From Fretibacter sp964410285 (lineage in GTDB: Bacteria; Pseudomonadota; Alphaproteobacteria; Caulobacterales; Maricaulaceae), in the NCBI GenBank assembly GCA_964410285.1, contig CAYPFR010000007.1, positions 1 through 64,000 of the forward strand: DNA of 64,000 nt, read 5' to 3'. Numbering within the stretch: position 1 is the stretch's first letter; each line of letters begins with the position of its first letter. The translations under genes were made by a program, and so were the position numbers. Shown piece by piece: positions 34,576 through 43,634 of the stretch. The notes below the pieces were generated by a model. It was given only the letters and a program-made list of their open reading frames with translations. It was not told where the DNA came from and did not search any database.

Positions 34576-35409
34576 CTATAATTTTCGCGCTATCGAATAA
34601 AATTTATTTGCAATTTTCGGGACAAGAGGCAAGTTTCGTACCAACAGATAGCTTTTCTTGATAAACAAGAACAGAATTTTTCTGAGCTTTAAACTTAGCT
34701 GGGAATTTTTAAATCTGTGCGGGTGGACACTTAACACAAGCCCCTGCGCGCTTTTAGCTATGTTTGCAAGGCTATCCCATTCTACGGCATCACCATCATT
34801 CATAGCTGTGTCGCTGGATTTATCATTGGCCGAGATATTCCCAATTTTGCGCAGCGCAAACCCCGCATCGGACACATATTGACCTTTTGAAAACCACTTG
34901 GGGAAATCCACAACAACATCAATAATTTCGGAAAATTCTTCCCGTATCTTCGGATGTTTAAAAAAGTCTTTATTGGACTTCCAGCCATCTCTTAGCTTTG
35001 TCGGGTTTCCGTGCGGGCAGACCGATCTGACAGGACAGCCAAGCGCGTCTAAATCCGCAAGAAATCCTTTAAACTGCGTCAGTGAAGCGCCGTAATCACC
35101 GTCATTCGCATCAAGAACATCGTAATGCAGAGAGGCCTCATGACCCAACTTTTTTATATCCTGAATGCATTGCTGAGTTTTCTTTGACTCCAGCAAATCG
35201 CCTTGGAAATAATATGTGGCCTGATGTCCCTCCGCCGCTTCTATACGCGCCATTTTAAGCGCCTTATCCACCCGCGCTTCTACATCGTGCTTGATAAATA
35301 TATCTTGGTCGCCCGGCGGGCGGTCCCATAATGTCTCGACAGCCCGAGAGTGAATGCCCACTTGGCTCAGCGCTTTTAGATGCTGCTTATACGCCTTGAA
35401 GGTGATCAT
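34576..35409 (-). CDS. NodB-like polysaccharide deacetylase family protein
   Basis: This 277-residue protein has a NodB-type catalytic arrangement: HDVE (41-44) in FIKHDVEARVDKAL, EASLHYDV, VCPHGNP and VLSVHPHRF. The metal ligands look non-canonical compared with TFDD, so enzyme action is uncertain. Members of this group occur in O-antigen and capsule loci. It abuts the GT2 gene at 35410 with no gap. Confidence 0.7.
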   Translation of the reverse strand: MITFKAYKQHLKALSQVGIHSRAVETLWDRPPGDQDIFIKHDVEARVDKALKMARIEAAEGHQATYYFQGDLLESKKTQQCIQDIKKLGHEASLHYDVLDANDGDYGASLTQFKGFLADLDALGCPVRSVCPHGNPTKLRDGWKSNKDFFKHPKIREEFSEIIDVVVDFPKWFSKGQYVSDAGFALRKIGNISANDKSSDTAMNDGDAVEWDSLANIAKSAQGLVLSVHPHRFKNSQLSLKLRKILFLFIKKSYLLVRNLPLVPKIANKFYSIARKL

Positions 35410-36282
35410 TTATTGTCTCAAAAACTTATTATAAAAGGCAGTTCGGACTTTGCCCGGCATGGCGACCTGTACCATAAAGCGAAGAATGCCGCCAAGGATA
35501 AACTGCACCCCTGTCGTGGTTCCGCTAGACAGGCTAAATTTTTGGAGCGCCATTTCGTTTTTCCAATATTTCAGACCGCCGCGACGATCATAAAAATCTG
35601 GCGTGGTTCGGACAAGCAAAAGAGACTTTTCAACATTTCGAATATCGTAACCGCGGCTCACCAATCGGATCCAGAGGTAAAAATCCTCATTATTGTACCA
35701 ATGCTGATAATTGCCCACATCCTTGATCGCATCTACCCGCAGCATCGCCGTTGCCTGAGCGACGGGTGAGCGTTTTTGCATGCACTGCCGCACGCCCTCC
35801 GGCGAGGCTGGAAGCATTCTTTGCTTGCCGATGACCCGGCCTGTGCCATCATCCGTAAATTCCGTGTATCCGCCGCCTACAACGGCCGTTTCGGGATGTT
35901 TGATAATAACGTCAACTAGGCTTGAAAATCTGTCTTTAGCTGAAATATCATCCGCATCAATAATCGCCATCCACGGATAAGAACTGTTTTCAATCGCGGT
36001 CGCTCTGGCGACGCCATGCCCCATATTTTTTTCAAGCTGAACTTTTTTGACCTCGGTCTTGTCAAGAAATTGGTCGACAGATTCCATAACGGCGTCAGGC
36101 ACGGGACCATCCAAGACAGCGACGAGCTCGGTTGGTGGGCAATCTTGATCAACAAAGGCGCTGTGAAGAGCGTCGTAAACCTCCTTTGCATCATTGTTTT
36201 TATATAAGCAGATCATCGCTGAAAATGGCGGATAGCTGCTTTTACCTTGCCCTGATTGATTTTGATCCGTTTTATTTACCAC
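35410..36282 (-). CDS. GT2 glycosyltransferase
   Basis: This 290-residue family 2 glycosyltransferase has a GT-A fold: SAMICLYKNN near the start, the metal-binding DADD in AIIDADDISAKDR, and the acid motif NNEDFYLWIRL. It resembles the AmsE group. It starts with GTG at 36282 and lies next to a LicD gene. Donor and linkage are unknown. Confidence 0.88.
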   Translation of the reverse strand: MVNKTDQNQSGQGKSSYPPFSAMICLYKNNDAKEVYDALHSAFVDQDCPPTELVAVLDGPVPDAVMESVDQFLDKTEVKKVQLEKNMGHGVARATAIENSSYPWMAIIDADDISAKDRFSSLVDVIIKHPETAVVGGGYTEFTDDGTGRVIGKQRMLPASPEGVRQCMQKRSPVAQATAMLRVDAIKDVGNYQHWYNNEDFYLWIRLVSRGYDIRNVEKSLLLVRTTPDFYDRRGGLKYWKNEMALQKFSLSSGTTTGVQFILGGILRFMVQVAMPGKVRTAFYNKFLRQ

Positions 36283-36291
36283 GGCCGCCCC

Positions 36292-37134
36292 CTATTGTTT
36301 CGCCCAAACGCCCAGATCCACCTCTACGGCATGGGAGGGATAAAGTGCGCGCACAGCCTTTGAAGGCGGGTCCATATATTTAGGGCCATAACGTATGGTG
36401 AGATAATCTTCTACCTTTTCCGGCACGGGGAGTTGAAGATGCTCAAAGTCGACATATCTGGGCGCGCCCAAGGCGGCGCGGCTAAAGCTGGTTCTTGGGA
36501 ATGGCGCGCGGCCAAAAAAGTGACCCACAATTGGACTTGACTGTTTTTCAAAGCCCACTGCGAGGGATTTTAAAAGTTGCTTCACAAAGCCTCTGCAAAT
36601 CAACGGCGCAAGGATAAGGGATAGGCGCTTCTTTATCGAGCCCGCCGTATAGCCCTTTTTGGACAAGGCCTGCGCCGATAACACGCGCGCTGCCAAATAT
36701 TGCACATAGCGAAGGGGCCTGTGCTGATAGGCATTATTCAGACACATAATATCGATAAAGACCCCTTCATGAAGGGTGAGGGCGGAATTATGCTCTTCCT
36801 TATATGACGTGCCATTAAGACGAATTTTGGAAAAAAATAGAGGCCACTCCTGCGTATCTTCCATTTGTAGATAATATTTATCCGTATCCAAATGGGTTTT
36901 GGCACAGTCCAAAAACGTCAAATAATTGACCCGGTCCATAAATACGTCAAAATCATCGTCCCAAGGAATAAAGCCCTTGTGACGCATGGCGCCCAGCGCT
37001 GTGCCGCCCATGAGATAATACTGGATCTTATGGGTTTTACAAAAGCGGTCAAAGTCTTCGGCGATCATCAAGAGAACGCGGTGCAAATCTTTGAAGTCCG
37101 GATGGGGGTCGATATCAAAATCATCCATTCGCAT
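36292..37134 (-). CDS. LicD-family phosphotransferase
   Basis: LicD proteins (this one 280 residues) move phosphocholine or similar groups from CDP-alcohols onto glycans. The nucleotidyltransferase motif YYLMGGTALGAMRHKG followed by FIPWDDDFDVFMDR (D59-D61, D63) is clear. It overlaps the next upstream gene by 14 bases. A CTP-dependent transferase at 34094 may supply its donor. Substrate (glycerol, choline, ribitol) is not determinable. Confidence 0.88.
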   Translation of the reverse strand: MRMDDFDIDPHPDFKDLHRVLLMIAEDFDRFCKTHKIQYYLMGGTALGAMRHKGFIPWDDDFDVFMDRVNYLTFLDCAKTHLDTDKYYLQMEDTQEWPLFFSKIRLNGTSYKEEHNSALTLHEGVFIDIMCLNNAYQHRPLRYVQYLAARVLSAQALSKKGYTAGSIKKRLSLILAPLICRGFVKQLLKSLAVGFEKQSSPIVGHFFGRAPFPRTSFSRAALGAPRYVDFEHLQLPVPEKVEDYLTIRYGPKYMDPPSKAVRALYPSHAVEVDLGVWAKQ

Positions 37135-38344
37135 TGCCCCCCGCTAGTCTTCGAAAATTGATTTTAGAGAGGGTTTCCGGCAGTCCGCGGCTTCGTAATA
37201 ATATGGCTGTCGCGATCCACGGCACAGGCGCGCCCACAGAGCCCACAAAGAACACATTCAGCAAGAACAGCGTGAATATACTTTTGCCGTTTTTAAGGGT
37301 TTTCACAAATGGCCGCGCAAGGGAATAGATCAGCGCAGTGGCAAAGCCGACCCCGACAATGCCTAAATCCATCATCAAATTCATCATATAGCCGGTCGCT
37401 CTGAAATAGAGATTTCCGTCTTTCCATTCCGCGTTAAAATAGTTGAGCTGGGTATAGTCATAACCCGTAAGAACCAGAGCATCGACCGAGGTTTCCTGCC
37501 AGTTTCCAACCCCGCCCCCAAACGGATATTTAAGCCCGTATTCCACGGCAGAAAAAATCGAAATAATCCGGTTTCCCGAGGTGTTCACGAGGTGGAAAAC
37601 GGCCTCGTCAAATGACAGGGAGTTCAGCGTTTTAATCAATTCAAACGCACGGCCGGTGATTGCGGAGTTATTGGTGACAATAAGATAAATAAGCACCGGA
37701 ACCGACAACCAAAGCAAGGTGCGATTAAAGAGCGCCAGATAAACGCCGTATAGGAACACGGTTGTCGCAGACTTAAACACGACCAAAATCGCAACGCCGA
37801 CCGCAATATCGGCAATCGCTTTATATCGGGCGGGCAGCCAAAATATCCTGAACACCAGATATAGAAATAGAAATTCTACACTCGCCCGAGCCGGTTCGGT
37901 CGACAATAGGGTAATCCCGCGAAACCCGAGCGCGGTTGAGGAGGCTCGCGGCACAAATATCTTGAAAATTGGGTCCAAAAATCCAAACAGGCCCGAGAAT
38001 TGAACCAGCATTAATATCGCCAAAAAGATAAAGACGCGCTGACACAGCGTGACAAATTTCATATATTCTTGTTTTGGCAGAGCCAATATAACTGCGAAAA
38101 TAAGGATCGGGTTAAGATAGGCAAATGAAGATCGTAGGGCCTCCCCCGCAAGAGGGGTGTGATGAACCGACAAAACGCTATAGATCGCAGACCCGAGAAC
38201 AAGCGAGATAAATAGATAGACCATTAGCTTGATGCGCTGGGCGTGCAGCGCGCTATAGGCCATAGCATAGGGCAAAACCTCCGCCGTTAGCAGGCCAAAG
38301 GTAATCGACGGAAAAAAGCACAGAAGACGCAGAATACTACTCAT
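37121..38344 (-). CDS. Wzy-like polysaccharide polymerase
   Basis: This is a polytopic membrane protein of 407 residues with about ten helices and a large loop (SSTALGFRGITLLSTEPARASVEF, typical of Wzy/EpsG-type polymerases). ATG 38344 overlaps the GT2 stop (ATGA) and is preferred over an upstream in-frame codon at 38398, which would add an 18-residue soluble segment. No catalytic motif can be assigned. It probably polymerises repeat units of this locus. Confidence 0.75.
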   Translation of the reverse strand: MSSILRLLCFFPSITFGLLTAEVLPYAMAYSALHAQRIKLMVYLFISLVLGSAIYSVLSVHHTPLAGEALRSSFAYLNPILIFAVILALPKQEYMKFVTLCQRVFIFLAILMLVQFSGLFGFLDPIFKIFVPRASSTALGFRGITLLSTEPARASVEFLFLYLVFRIFWLPARYKAIADIAVGVAILVVFKSATTVFLYGVYLALFNRTLLWLSVPVLIYLIVTNNSAITGRAFELIKTLNSLSFDEAVFHLVNTSGNRIISIFSAVEYGLKYPFGGGVGNWQETSVDALVLTGYDYTQLNYFNAEWKDGNLYFRATGYMMNLMMDLGIVGVGFATALIYSLARPFVKTLKNGKSIFTLFLLNVFFVGSVGAPVPWIATAILLRSRGLPETLSKINFRRLAGGNANG

Positions 38345-39195
38345 TGCACATCCAGCTTTTCTGCGTGCATCAAGCTTTTGAGGCCAACGCGCAAGCAATC
38401 AGATCGGTTCTTGGCCCAATTGAGTAAAAAATAGGAGCGATTGCCCAAAATATGATAGCTTAAATATCTAACAGCCCCTTTTAGCAGGCTTATAGGAAAA
38501 TCGATATATTTTTGCGGCGCGCCAAGGCGTTTAAGCCGGTCGCGGGATTGCCGGAGTTGGGATTTGATTGTGCGTTCCGTCGAAACGCCGCCAAGTTCAA
38601 ATCTGGCAATTACTGTCTGAAAGAATGTATATTCATGTGCGGCAAAGGCCCGAGATTTAAAATCGGAATCGGCAGAAATTTTCATATCAAGGCGGTAGCG
38701 ACTATTTTGGTAAAAGCTCTTGGGAAAGAAAATAGCCTGATGGGCCGGGAAACTTGCGCCTAGCCAAAACTTGCAATTCCGATTGGAAATGCAGCTTGGC
38801 GGAGACAGCCATCCCTCCCCCGTCTCAAATTGAATGCGGCCGCGGCCAAAATAAACCCGCTCCGCTTGGGTGAACTCTGCGGCCGCTAATTCAAGCACGT
38901 CGGGCGCGTAGAAACTATCACCCGCATTTAAATAAAGCGCCCACTGCCCATTGGCACGTTCCGTACCCTTATTCATCGCGTCATAAAGACCTTTATCTGG
39001 CTCGGAGACAAAGACGTCTACTTGATCAAGGTGCTGCTCGATATATTCTTTTGTACCGTCAGTCGACGCCCCATCTATGACGATATACTCAAAATCTTTA
39101 AAGCTCTGCGCGCGTACGCTCTCAAAGGTCTGCTGAAGGCCGCGCAGGTCGTTTCTGACAATCGTAATAATTGAAATCAGAGGACCTGAGGACAT
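38341..39195 (-). CDS. GT2 glycosyltransferase
   Basis: This 284-residue family 2 enzyme begins ISIITIVRNDLRGLQQT, with the nucleotide-binding DGASTDGT and EPDKGLYDAMNKG segments and an LNAGD metal motif in place of DxD, as in WcaA/colanic-acid-type transferases. It overlaps the neighbouring methyltransferase gene by one base and the polymerase by four. Specificity is unknown. Confidence 0.87.
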   Translation of the reverse strand: MSSGPLISIITIVRNDLRGLQQTFESVRAQSFKDFEYIVIDGASTDGTKEYIEQHLDQVDVFVSEPDKGLYDAMNKGTERANGQWALYLNAGDSFYAPDVLELAAAEFTQAERVYFGRGRIQFETGEGWLSPPSCISNRNCKFWLGASFPAHQAIFFPKSFYQNSRYRLDMKISADSDFKSRAFAAHEYTFFQTVIARFELGGVSTERTIKSQLRQSRDRLKRLGAPQKYIDFPISLLKGAVRYLSYHILGNRSYFLLNWAKNRSDCLRVGLKSLMHAEKLDVQ

Positions 39196-39929
39196 TAAGG
39201 CTCACCAATGCGGCGCACAAAAATACCGTCAAATTGCAATGTGCGCCCATTCTCAGGATTTGTGAATCCCGGCTGCACGGCCCAAAGGTCAAATCCTTTT
39301 GCTTTGAACTCCGCTATAATATCTTCCCAAAGCGCCTGCCCGTCATATAAGGGCTGCATGGACATTTCACATAACACGCCGCTTATATTTTTAAGAAGAG
39401 CACTTGCGCCTGCTAAAACCTCTTTCTCAAACCCTTGTGTATCAATTTTTAGGAAAACCGTCTCTTCAGGCCTTATGATCTCATTGGCGAGACTATCTAA
39501 ACGCCGAATGGCCACCGTCTCTTGCGTGACATATCGAGACTGACTGGCCGACTCCACATGTGCCGGCAGAATATCTAAGATAGATGAGGACACAGAATTC
39601 GCGGAAACATTTATTTCAATTGTCCCATCTTGATTTCCAATCGCTCCCCGATCGAAAACATCCCACAATGGGTCTTTTTCAGAGGCCTGCGTGAGCACCT
39701 TATGCGCTTCGGAAAGAGGCTCAAAACTCAATATCCGGTTTTTATAACCGGCATTTCGAAGCTCTAATGCAAATTGCCCTTTGTTGGCGCCAACATCCAA
39801 AACAAGGTCACAATCTAAATGCTTGAGGCAGAGCGCCGTTTGAAGTTCAAAACAAGACGCAGGAGAATATCTTTTGAGCTCAAAGCCTAGGGAATTAAGC
39901 AGGCCCTTTATTTTCGACTTAAGCGCCAT
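39195..39929 (-). CDS. FkbM-family methyltransferase 1
   Basis: This protein (244 residues from ATG 39929) is a SAM-dependent methyltransferase of the FkbM family. The SAM motif LVLDVGANKGQFALEL and FLKIDTQGFEKEVL are diagnostic. ATG 39929 has GGGGAG seven bases upstream; a longer frame to 40043 would add an unlikely basic, Cys-rich leader. It overlaps the second FkbM gene by 11 bases. O-methylation of a sugar is the likely role. Confidence 0.88.
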   Translation of the reverse strand: MALKSKIKGLLNSLGFELKRYSPASCFELQTALCLKHLDCDLVLDVGANKGQFALELRNAGYKNRILSFEPLSEAHKVLTQASEKDPLWDVFDRGAIGNQDGTIEINVSANSVSSSILDILPAHVESASQSRYVTQETVAIRRLDSLANEIIRPEETVFLKIDTQGFEKEVLAGASALLKNISGVLCEMSMQPLYDGQALWEDIIAEFKAKGFDLWAVQPGFTNPENGRTLQFDGIFVRRIGEP

Positions 39930-40782
39930 CTTGATACTCCCCGCCATGATCGCTGATATTTGAAGGCATGAATATGAAGTTGTACATTTTCGGGTGTTTT
40001 TCTGCTGAATACACGGCATGTTGACCCGAGCGATCAACAACAATGTGAGCGGTATAACCCCATTCAGACAATGTGCTTATGATTTCTTCTTTTGAAGAAC
40101 CAAACCCGAGCAAATTGCCGTCAAATAATTCAACCATGATAATGCGCGGACGTTTGGCCGAATTTTGAAGCAAAGCTTTGGCCCCATCCAAAACTTGCGC
40201 TTCCGCGCCCTCAACGTCGATTTTTAATATGTCGACCTTCGGGGTCTTGGCTGTCTTAATGTAATCATCGAGTCTTAGGATAGGTACTGAAACATTCACC
40301 TTTTCGGAAACGCGGCCCGTGTCGATCATGGAGGAATAGGCTGAATCTTCCGAAATTGAAAAATTAACATGTCCATTTTGATCGCCAACCGCCGTGTTAT
40401 TGACCGTTATATTATCAAATCCATTCAAAGCGGCACTTGCGGCAATCAAGGTCGAATTACCTGTGATGGGCTCAAAACTATGGACACTGCCTGTATCCAG
40501 CAAGCTTGAGAGCAATAATGAAAAATATCCCACATTGCCGCCGACATCAAAACAGACATCATCAGATTTTATGTGTTTTCGAAAAAACTCTGTTTCTTCT
40601 TTCTCATATTCATGCAGCGCGATAAACTGTCGACCCAGCACCTCATTGACCGGCGCGATAATTTCGAAGCCCTCAAGGCGAATGTTTCTGAGCACCCGTC
40701 TTCGCTCGCCGAAATAGGCTTTGGTAAGCGCCAACAATATTTTCTGGCGCACTTTTCTGAAAAATATAGTCAAAACTGTCAC
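39919..40782 (-). CDS. FkbM-family methyltransferase 2
   Basis: This 287-residue protein has the FkbM pattern VCFDVGGNVGYFSLLL for SAM binding, HSFEPITGNS, and VDILKIDVEGAEAQVL. It differs from its neighbour enough to act at another position or sugar. It lies between FkbM 1 and the flippase gene. Confidence 0.9.
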   Translation of the reverse strand: MTVLTIFFRKVRQKILLALTKAYFGERRRVLRNIRLEGFEIIAPVNEVLGRQFIALHEYEKEETEFFRKHIKSDDVCFDVGGNVGYFSLLLSSLLDTGSVHSFEPITGNSTLIAASAALNGFDNITVNNTAVGDQNGHVNFSISEDSAYSSMIDTGRVSEKVNVSVPILRLDDYIKTAKTPKVDILKIDVEGAEAQVLDGAKALLQNSAKRPRIIMVELFDGNLLGFGSSKEEIISTLSEWGYTAHIVVDRSGQHAVYSAEKHPKMYNFIFMPSNISDHGGEYQDGA

Positions 40783-40815
40783 TTAACCCATGTTGAATTG
40801 AAAAAGAATATCGCC

Positions 40816-42138
40816 CTAAATTTGCCTGTCCATTAAACGAGATTGGAAGGCATTTCTATCCAATAATACAGAAAAACGCAGAATAAGATATATCTGCGCG
40901 GCGACAAGCGAACACCCCATTCCGATAGGCACCAACACAGCCGATTGAGAGAGATAGGCCAAAAGGCAAAATCCAGCGTTCATAATAACAAGCAATAGAA
41001 CGGAATTGAGATTATAGCGGTTAATACCCAGCCCGATTCCGCAGTTCCACGGGATCAAGGCCGGAACCCCAAAACACCAACCGAGCGTGAGCGCGAAAAC
41101 ACAGATAAAAAAGTAGCTATTCCGCTCTTGGACCCAATAATCTGCGGCAGGCAAAACAATAATCGCAATGGCGACACACATTAGCCCCGCCAATAGCCAG
41201 AACTGCTTAAGGCTTTTTGCGTAATTAGCCTTCATGCCTTCCCAATCGCTCTGGCTTTGCTTTGCAAATTGTCCGCTATAAAAGGCCGCAGGCTTGGCGA
41301 TGAGTTCTCTTGGGGCAAGGACAAGCCGGTTGGCCATCTCGTAATAGCCAACCAGAGACAGTCCTCCTGTAAAGGCGAGGGTTGTGCGGGCCAACGGCTC
41401 CAGAAACATAAAGAGAAAACTCGTGACCTGAAAACTCAAGCCCAGTGAAATCATGGCTCTGAGTTCCTTGCGGTATAGGCCAAAGGGCAGCAAGACTCCA
41501 AAGGAACCTGTTTGCTTGAGGCGGACCATCAAAAGGCCTAGCCAGCTTATGAAAAGCGTCGCCGCTGACATGGCAAAATGACCATAGGCGGCAGCAAGGA
41601 GCCCAAGCTGGGGCAGCAAAACGAAAGTCGTCAGGCAGTAGATAATCGCGCCCAAAAATACGGCAATCTGGCCAACCCAGAAAAATCCAAGCCCCGTCAG
41701 CGTAAAGGTCACGACCTTGTGGAGCATAGCGGCGCAGAAAGAGAATAAAATGACGATCAGGACACTGTCGATCAAGGCCGGATCCGCAAGCTCAGCCGCG
41801 TTCATCACAACCGTACGGGCTAGAACAAAAACGACGCCAGCGAAAATGACAGAGCCCGCCAGAGTGATAGTGGCGGCGACGCGAAAATGCCGCTCTAGGG
41901 CATTGGGCTGCCCTTTTACAGGCTGGGAGAAATGCACCATGGTCTGGCCTATGCCAAAGCCGGAAAGATTAATGACCGAGGCATAGCTAAAGATCAGGCC
42001 CCACAAACCTAGGCCTTCCGCGCCTAGCTGACGCTTAACCAGCCAATAGACAAAGGCCACAGCCGCGAGCTGCATAAGCCCCGCTGCTACGCCGCTTGCC
42101 AATTGCGCCGACTTTCCTGAAATCCTTATTGCGTGCAT
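40816..42138 (-). CDS. Wzx-like polysaccharide flippase
   Basis: This 440-residue protein has about twelve to fourteen hydrophobic helices with the polysaccharide-synthesis (MATE-like) fold features and no other domain. Such proteins move lipid-linked repeat units across the inner membrane. It is the first gene (furthest upstream) of the leftward glycosyltransferase operon. The gene-free region beyond it, 42139-42533, divides the polysaccharide locus from the sulfate genes. Confidence 0.85.
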   Translation of the reverse strand: MHAIRISGKSAQLASGVAAGLMQLAAVAFVYWLVKRQLGAEGLGLWGLIFSYASVINLSGFGIGQTMVHFSQPVKGQPNALERHFRVAATITLAGSVIFAGVVFVLARTVVMNAAELADPALIDSVLIVILFSFCAAMLHKVVTFTLTGLGFFWVGQIAVFLGAIIYCLTTFVLLPQLGLLAAAYGHFAMSAATLFISWLGLLMVRLKQTGSFGVLLPFGLYRKELRAMISLGLSFQVTSFLFMFLEPLARTTLAFTGGLSLVGYYEMANRLVLAPRELIAKPAAFYSGQFAKQSQSDWEGMKANYAKSLKQFWLLAGLMCVAIAIIVLPAADYWVQERNSYFFICVFALTLGWCFGVPALIPWNCGIGLGINRYNLNSVLLLVIMNAGFCLLAYLSQSAVLVPIGMGCSLVAAQIYLILRFSVLLDRNAFQSRLMDRQI

Positions 42139-42312
42139 TTCATGATCCGAATTTTATGCGTTTGGGATAAATAAAGGGGCTGAACTCATAACGGCTCCTG
42201 CCCGCGCCGCAGCTCATGCCAGAGCCGCTCTCTCCTAAAATCGCATTCCCACGCCCTTTGTCTTGCAACATTCAGACCACAGATTTGCTCTTAGATTGAA
42301 TTGAAGGGCAAT

Positions 42313-42348
42313 ACAACAGGCAAGGATAGCACAACAGGCAAGGATAGC
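42313..42348. repeat. Perfect 18-bp tandem duplication
   Basis: Two identical adjacent copies of an 18-base unit (42313-42330, 42331-42348). Being exact, it is recent or selected. The antisense frame here has a repeated protein segment, but that frame is a shadow of cysD. Confidence 0.8.
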
Positions 42349-42412
42349 GGCGATATCTCACCCGCTCTCATGGCAAGCTCATAGCAGGCGCAAACCCGTA
42401 TCACGATAAATT

Positions 42413-42428
42413 GTGGGATTAATCCCAC
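42413..42428. promoter_or_regulatory. 16-base perfect palindrome upstream of cysD
   Basis: GTGGGATT and AATCCCAC have perfect 8-bp complementarity with no spacer. It lies 105 bases before the cysD start and might bind a dimeric regulator of sulfate assimilation. A following GTTTTT run also makes a terminator for a short upstream transcript possible. Confidence 0.5.
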
Positions 42429-42533
42429 GTTTTTCAATTTTGCGCTGGCAATCAGCGAGTTTGGGCCTATATAGCCCTTCAGCAGGTAATTTTCCGCACT
42501 TTCGTGGGCGCTGCACCAAAAAGAGGCCCTCAT

Positions 42534-43634
42534 ATGAGCGATGACATCAAGGACTTGATTGCGGCAGCGAAAAGCTATGCTGACGCTTCGGGCGCGAGCC
42601 TGTCGACGGTTTCGCGCAAAATCCTCAATGACGGCGGGGGTATCAAGCGCCTTGAAGAGGGCGGGAGCTGCACGCTTAAAACCCTTGAGAAAGCCAGTGC
42701 CAAGCTCGGCGCGCTGAAAGCCGCGCTGGACGGCCCGCGCCTGACCCATTTGGGCCGCCTTGAGGCGGAAGCGATACACATCATGCGCGAAGTGGCGGCG
42801 AGCTGCGAACATCCGGTTATGCTTTATTCCGTAGGCAAGGATAGCTCGGTGATGTTGCACTTGGCCGAAAAAGCCTTTTACCCCTCGCGCCCGCCCTTCC
42901 CGCTTATGCATGTGGATACGCAGTGGAAATTTAAAGAGATGATCGCTTTTCGCGACCGCCGCGCCAAAGAGGTCGGCATGGAACTGATTGTTCACATCAA
43001 TCCTGAGGGCGCAGCCGCCAATGTTGGTCCCTTCACCCATGGCTCTGCCGTGCATACAGACATTATGAAAACGCAAGGGCTAAAACAGGCGCTTGATAAA
43101 TATAAATTTGACGCCGCCTTTGGCGGGGCGCGCCGTGATGAAGAAAAATCCCGCGCCAAGGAACGCATTTTCTCCTTCCGTTCTAAGGCGCATCGCTGGG
43201 ACGCGAAAAATCAGCGGCCCGAGCTATGGAACCTTTATAATACGCGCGTGCACAAAGGCGAATCTATGCGCGTCTTTCCGCTGTCCAATTGGACAGAGCT
43301 AGATATTTGGCAATATATTTACAAAGAGAATATTCAAATTCCTGACCTCTATCTTTCCAAAAAGCGTCCTGTCGTAGATCGCGACGGCGTGCTTATCCTT
43401 GTCGATGATGACCGCATGCCGATCGGCCCAGATGACGTCATTGAAGAAAAGTCTGTGAGGTTTCGCACGCTTGGCTGTTATCCGCTCACCGGTGCGGTTG
43501 AGAGCACGGCCGCGAGCCTGCCTGATGTCATTCAGGAAATGCTGCTAACCACCACATCAGAGCGCCAAGGACGGGTGATCGATAGCGACGCGGGCGCTTC
43601 CATGGAGCAGAAAAAAGAAGAGGGGTATTTTTAA
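42534..43634 (+). CDS. cysD: Sulfate adenylyltransferase subunit 2 with N-terminal DNA-binding-like domain
   Basis: CysD (366 residues) makes adenosine phosphosulfate with CysN. The PP-loop is SVGKDS (99-104), preceded by LTHLGRLEAEAIHIMREV and followed by HVDTQWKFKEM and GGARRDEEKSRAKERI, all typical. Unusually, about 65 residues precede the normal CysD start: SYADASGASLSTVSRKILND and EGGSCTLKTLEKASAKL look like a helix-turn-helix module of the kind found in small alphaproteobacterial or phage regulators. ATG 42534 has AGAGG upstream; a GTG at 42504 would add ten residues. CysN starts inside the last codon (TAATG). Confidence 0.9.
   Translation: MSDDIKDLIAAAKSYADASGASLSTVSRKILNDGGGIKRLEEGGSCTLKTLEKASAKLGALKAALDGPRLTHLGRLEAEAIHIMREVAASCEHPVMLYSVGKDSSVMLHLAEKAFYPSRPPFPLMHVDTQWKFKEMIAFRDRRAKEVGMELIVHINPEGAAANVGPFTHGSAVHTDIMKTQGLKQALDKYKFDAAFGGARRDEEKSRAKERIFSFRSKAHRWDAKNQRPELWNLYNTRVHKGESMRVFPLSNWTELDIWQYIYKENIQIPDLYLSKKRPVVDRDGVLILVDDDRMPIGPDDVIEEKSVRFRTLGCYPLTGAVESTAASLPDVIQEMLLTTTSERQGRVIDSDAGASMEQKKEEGYF

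Larger units (their letters stand above)
42139..42533. promoter_or_regulatory. Divergent wzx/cysD intergenic region
   Basis: This 395-base stretch has no supported gene. It contains an 18-base perfect tandem duplication (unit ACAACAGGCAAGGATAGC) at 42313-42330 and 42331-42348, and a perfect 16-base palindrome GTGGGATTAATCCCAC (42413-42428) followed by GTTTTT, then a GGGC/GCCC stem (about 42465-42480). The palindrome is a candidate operator or terminator; the duplication is probably slippage. Confidence 0.5.

Noticed and set aside
42291..43076. 261-residue leftward frame over cysD
   Set aside because: It is the shadow of the CysD coding strand; cysD has a PP-loop and intact family motifs.
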